The translations under genes were made by a program, and so were the position numbers. Of a stretch of 64,000 nt of DNA, positions 63,200-64,000 are shown in pieces; position 1 is the stretch's first letter; the number at the start of each line of letters is the position of its first letter. A model generated the notes under the pieces. It was not told the DNA's origin. It made no database searches and saw nothing but the letters and a program-made list of their open reading frames with translations. The stretch is from NCBI GenBank assembly GCA_902762805.1, contig CACWPQ010000006.1:1-64000 (forward strand), given 5' to 3'. This DNA comes from an uncultured Bacteroidota bacterium (GTDB lineage Bacteria > Bacteroidota > Bacteroidia > Bacteroidales > P3).

Positions 63200-64000
63200 T
63201 TGGTGGGATAGTCGCCGTATAGGGTCTTCAAAACCACCGTGCCCACTAGGCGGAGGGTCTCGGCGCTGACAGATTGCAGGTCGTCCTGCGTCGTGTGCCA
63301 GTGCTCGAAGAAACTGCCTGAGGGGTTGTTCTGCACGATGTCCACCATCGGGATACCGGCCAGGCGGTTGACATAGAAGTGGTCGTCGAGGATGGGGTCG
63401 GTATTCTTCGAAAGGAAGATGTTGCCGTGACCGAGGGCGGCGGCTACGCTCCATATCTTGTCGGTGAGGCCGGGGGCAAAGGTGCGGCTCACCTCCTCCT
63501 TGGTGAAGCGTGGCTGGTGGGTGCCCACCATGTCGAGCAGTATGCCGTAGACGGCTGTGTAGTAGGGCACGTGGCGGTTGCGGGCCCAATGCTGCGAACC
63601 CTTGCACCAAGCATCCTCGTCGTGCTCATCGGCCCAGGAGGGTACACCCTGGTCTTCGACATCGAAGAAGATGAAGTCCACACCCACCGACGGCGGCATC
63701 TGGCTCATCACGCGGGCCATCTCCATGAGGACTGCAATGCCAGAGGCACCGTCGTTGGCTCCGGGGACGGGCTGGCGCTGCTTCCCTTTGTCGCGGTCGT
63801 GGTCGGCCCAGAGGCGGCTGTCCCAATGGGCGCCGAGCAGCAGACGGCGTTCCGCCTGCGGATTGAGCGAGGCGATGATGTTGCGCCCCGGCACCGTGGA
63901 GCCGTCCCACAGCGTGGCGTTGAAGGGTTGTTCTATCACCGTGTCGCACCACTGGCGCATCTTCTGCACCAGATAGTCGCCACATTGCTGCCAGCCGCGG
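63196..64000 (-). CDS. M28 peptidase / glutaminyl-peptide cyclotransferase-like (5' end outside)
   Basis: The frame runs to the right edge, so the N-terminus is missing; ~267 residues visible. Zinc-site motifs: LLGAHWDSRLWADHD (His, Asp), PGANDGASGIAVLME (Asp), FFDVEDQGVP (Glu) and FFEHWHTTQDD (His). The VEDQG and WCKGSQHWA pattern is closer to glutaminyl cyclases than to aminopeptidases. In T9SS-bearing Bacteroidetes, such enzymes form N-terminal pyroglutamate on exported proteins cut before Gln; several signal peptides in this window end in AQ (for example 37634, 50391, 57870), which agrees. Confidence 0.85.
   Translation of the reverse strand, partial: RGWQQCGDYLVQKMRQWCDTVIEQPFNATLWDGSTVPGRNIIASLNPQAERRLLLGAHWDSRLWADHDRDKGKQRQPVPGANDGASGIAVLMEMARVMSQMPPSVGVDFIFFDVEDQGVPSWADEHDEDAWCKGSQHWARNRHVPYYTAVYGILLDMVGTHQPRFTKEEVSRTFAPGLTDKIWSVAAALGHGNIFLSKNTDPILDDHFYVNRLAGIPMVDIVQNNPSGSFFEHWHTTQDDLQSVSAETLRLVGTVVLKTLYGDYPTK

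Overview
The window is a chromosomal segment of a GC-rich Bacteroidales bacterium. The signs are Bacteroidetes-type promoters (TTTG, 19 bp, TAnnTTTG), a type IX secretion C-terminal sorting domain of the gliding-motility type at 1-1430, a BspA-type leucine-rich surface protein, and Bacteroidetes-restricted families (DUF4270, DUF6266, DUF2795, DUF2723, C69 dipeptidases). The species cannot be named from sequence alone. No rRNA, tRNA, CRISPR array, integrase or intact transposase was seen.

Layout. 1-7119: end of a secreted PKD-like protein, recQ, then a leftward operon (glycogen-synthase-like, DUF4270 lipoprotein, MORN-repeat protein, maf). 7393-16621: DUF6266 protein, then a rightward run with pth, coaX, an outer-membrane protein, a TPR protein, lptC, lpxD and two SGNH hydrolases. 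16603-20705: a 4.1-kb segment bounded by a 22-bp direct repeat, holding a DUF4143 ATPase, a BspA-like protein and gene debris. 20686-25402: PrsW protease, arginase-fold protein, lptE-like lipoprotein and DUF2723 membrane protein. 25403-34928: accessory island with MNT/HEPN, a three-gene HipBST-like toxin-antitoxin system, a GIY-YIG operon, a candidate small RNA, a second DUF4143 ATPase and a Fic protein, with kbl among them. 34984-49668: mostly housekeeping genes (S41 protease, TlpA, Mrp, NifU, cobalamin adenosyltransferase, TatD, carboxyltransferase, sirtuin, flippase, fabD). 49723-62791: repeat-rich spacer, then two copies of a gene pair (large glycine-rich secreted protein plus C69 dipeptidase) arranged around ribBA. 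62792-64000: Rieske-like lipoprotein and M28/glutaminyl-cyclase-like enzyme.

How the genes work together. A large share serves the envelope: LPS transport and synthesis (lptC, lptE, lpxD), lipoproteins, flippase, SGNH hydrolases, and T9SS cargo with likely maturation enzymes (M28/QC-like, C69). The accessory block around 25.7-35 kb is rich in toxin-antitoxin and conflict-type modules.

The most unusual signals are: (1) several families of short tandem or palindromic DNA repeats lying inside reading frames and translated, with irregular unit lengths that keep the frame open; (2) long structured leaders upstream of three surface-protein genes, two of which share blocks and a closing helix; (3) a candidate promoter-hairpin-terminator small RNA at 32318-32538; (4) a split HipA (HipB/HipS/HipT) operon; (5) an inverted duplication of a secreted-protein/dipeptidase pair whose terminators show compensatory changes.
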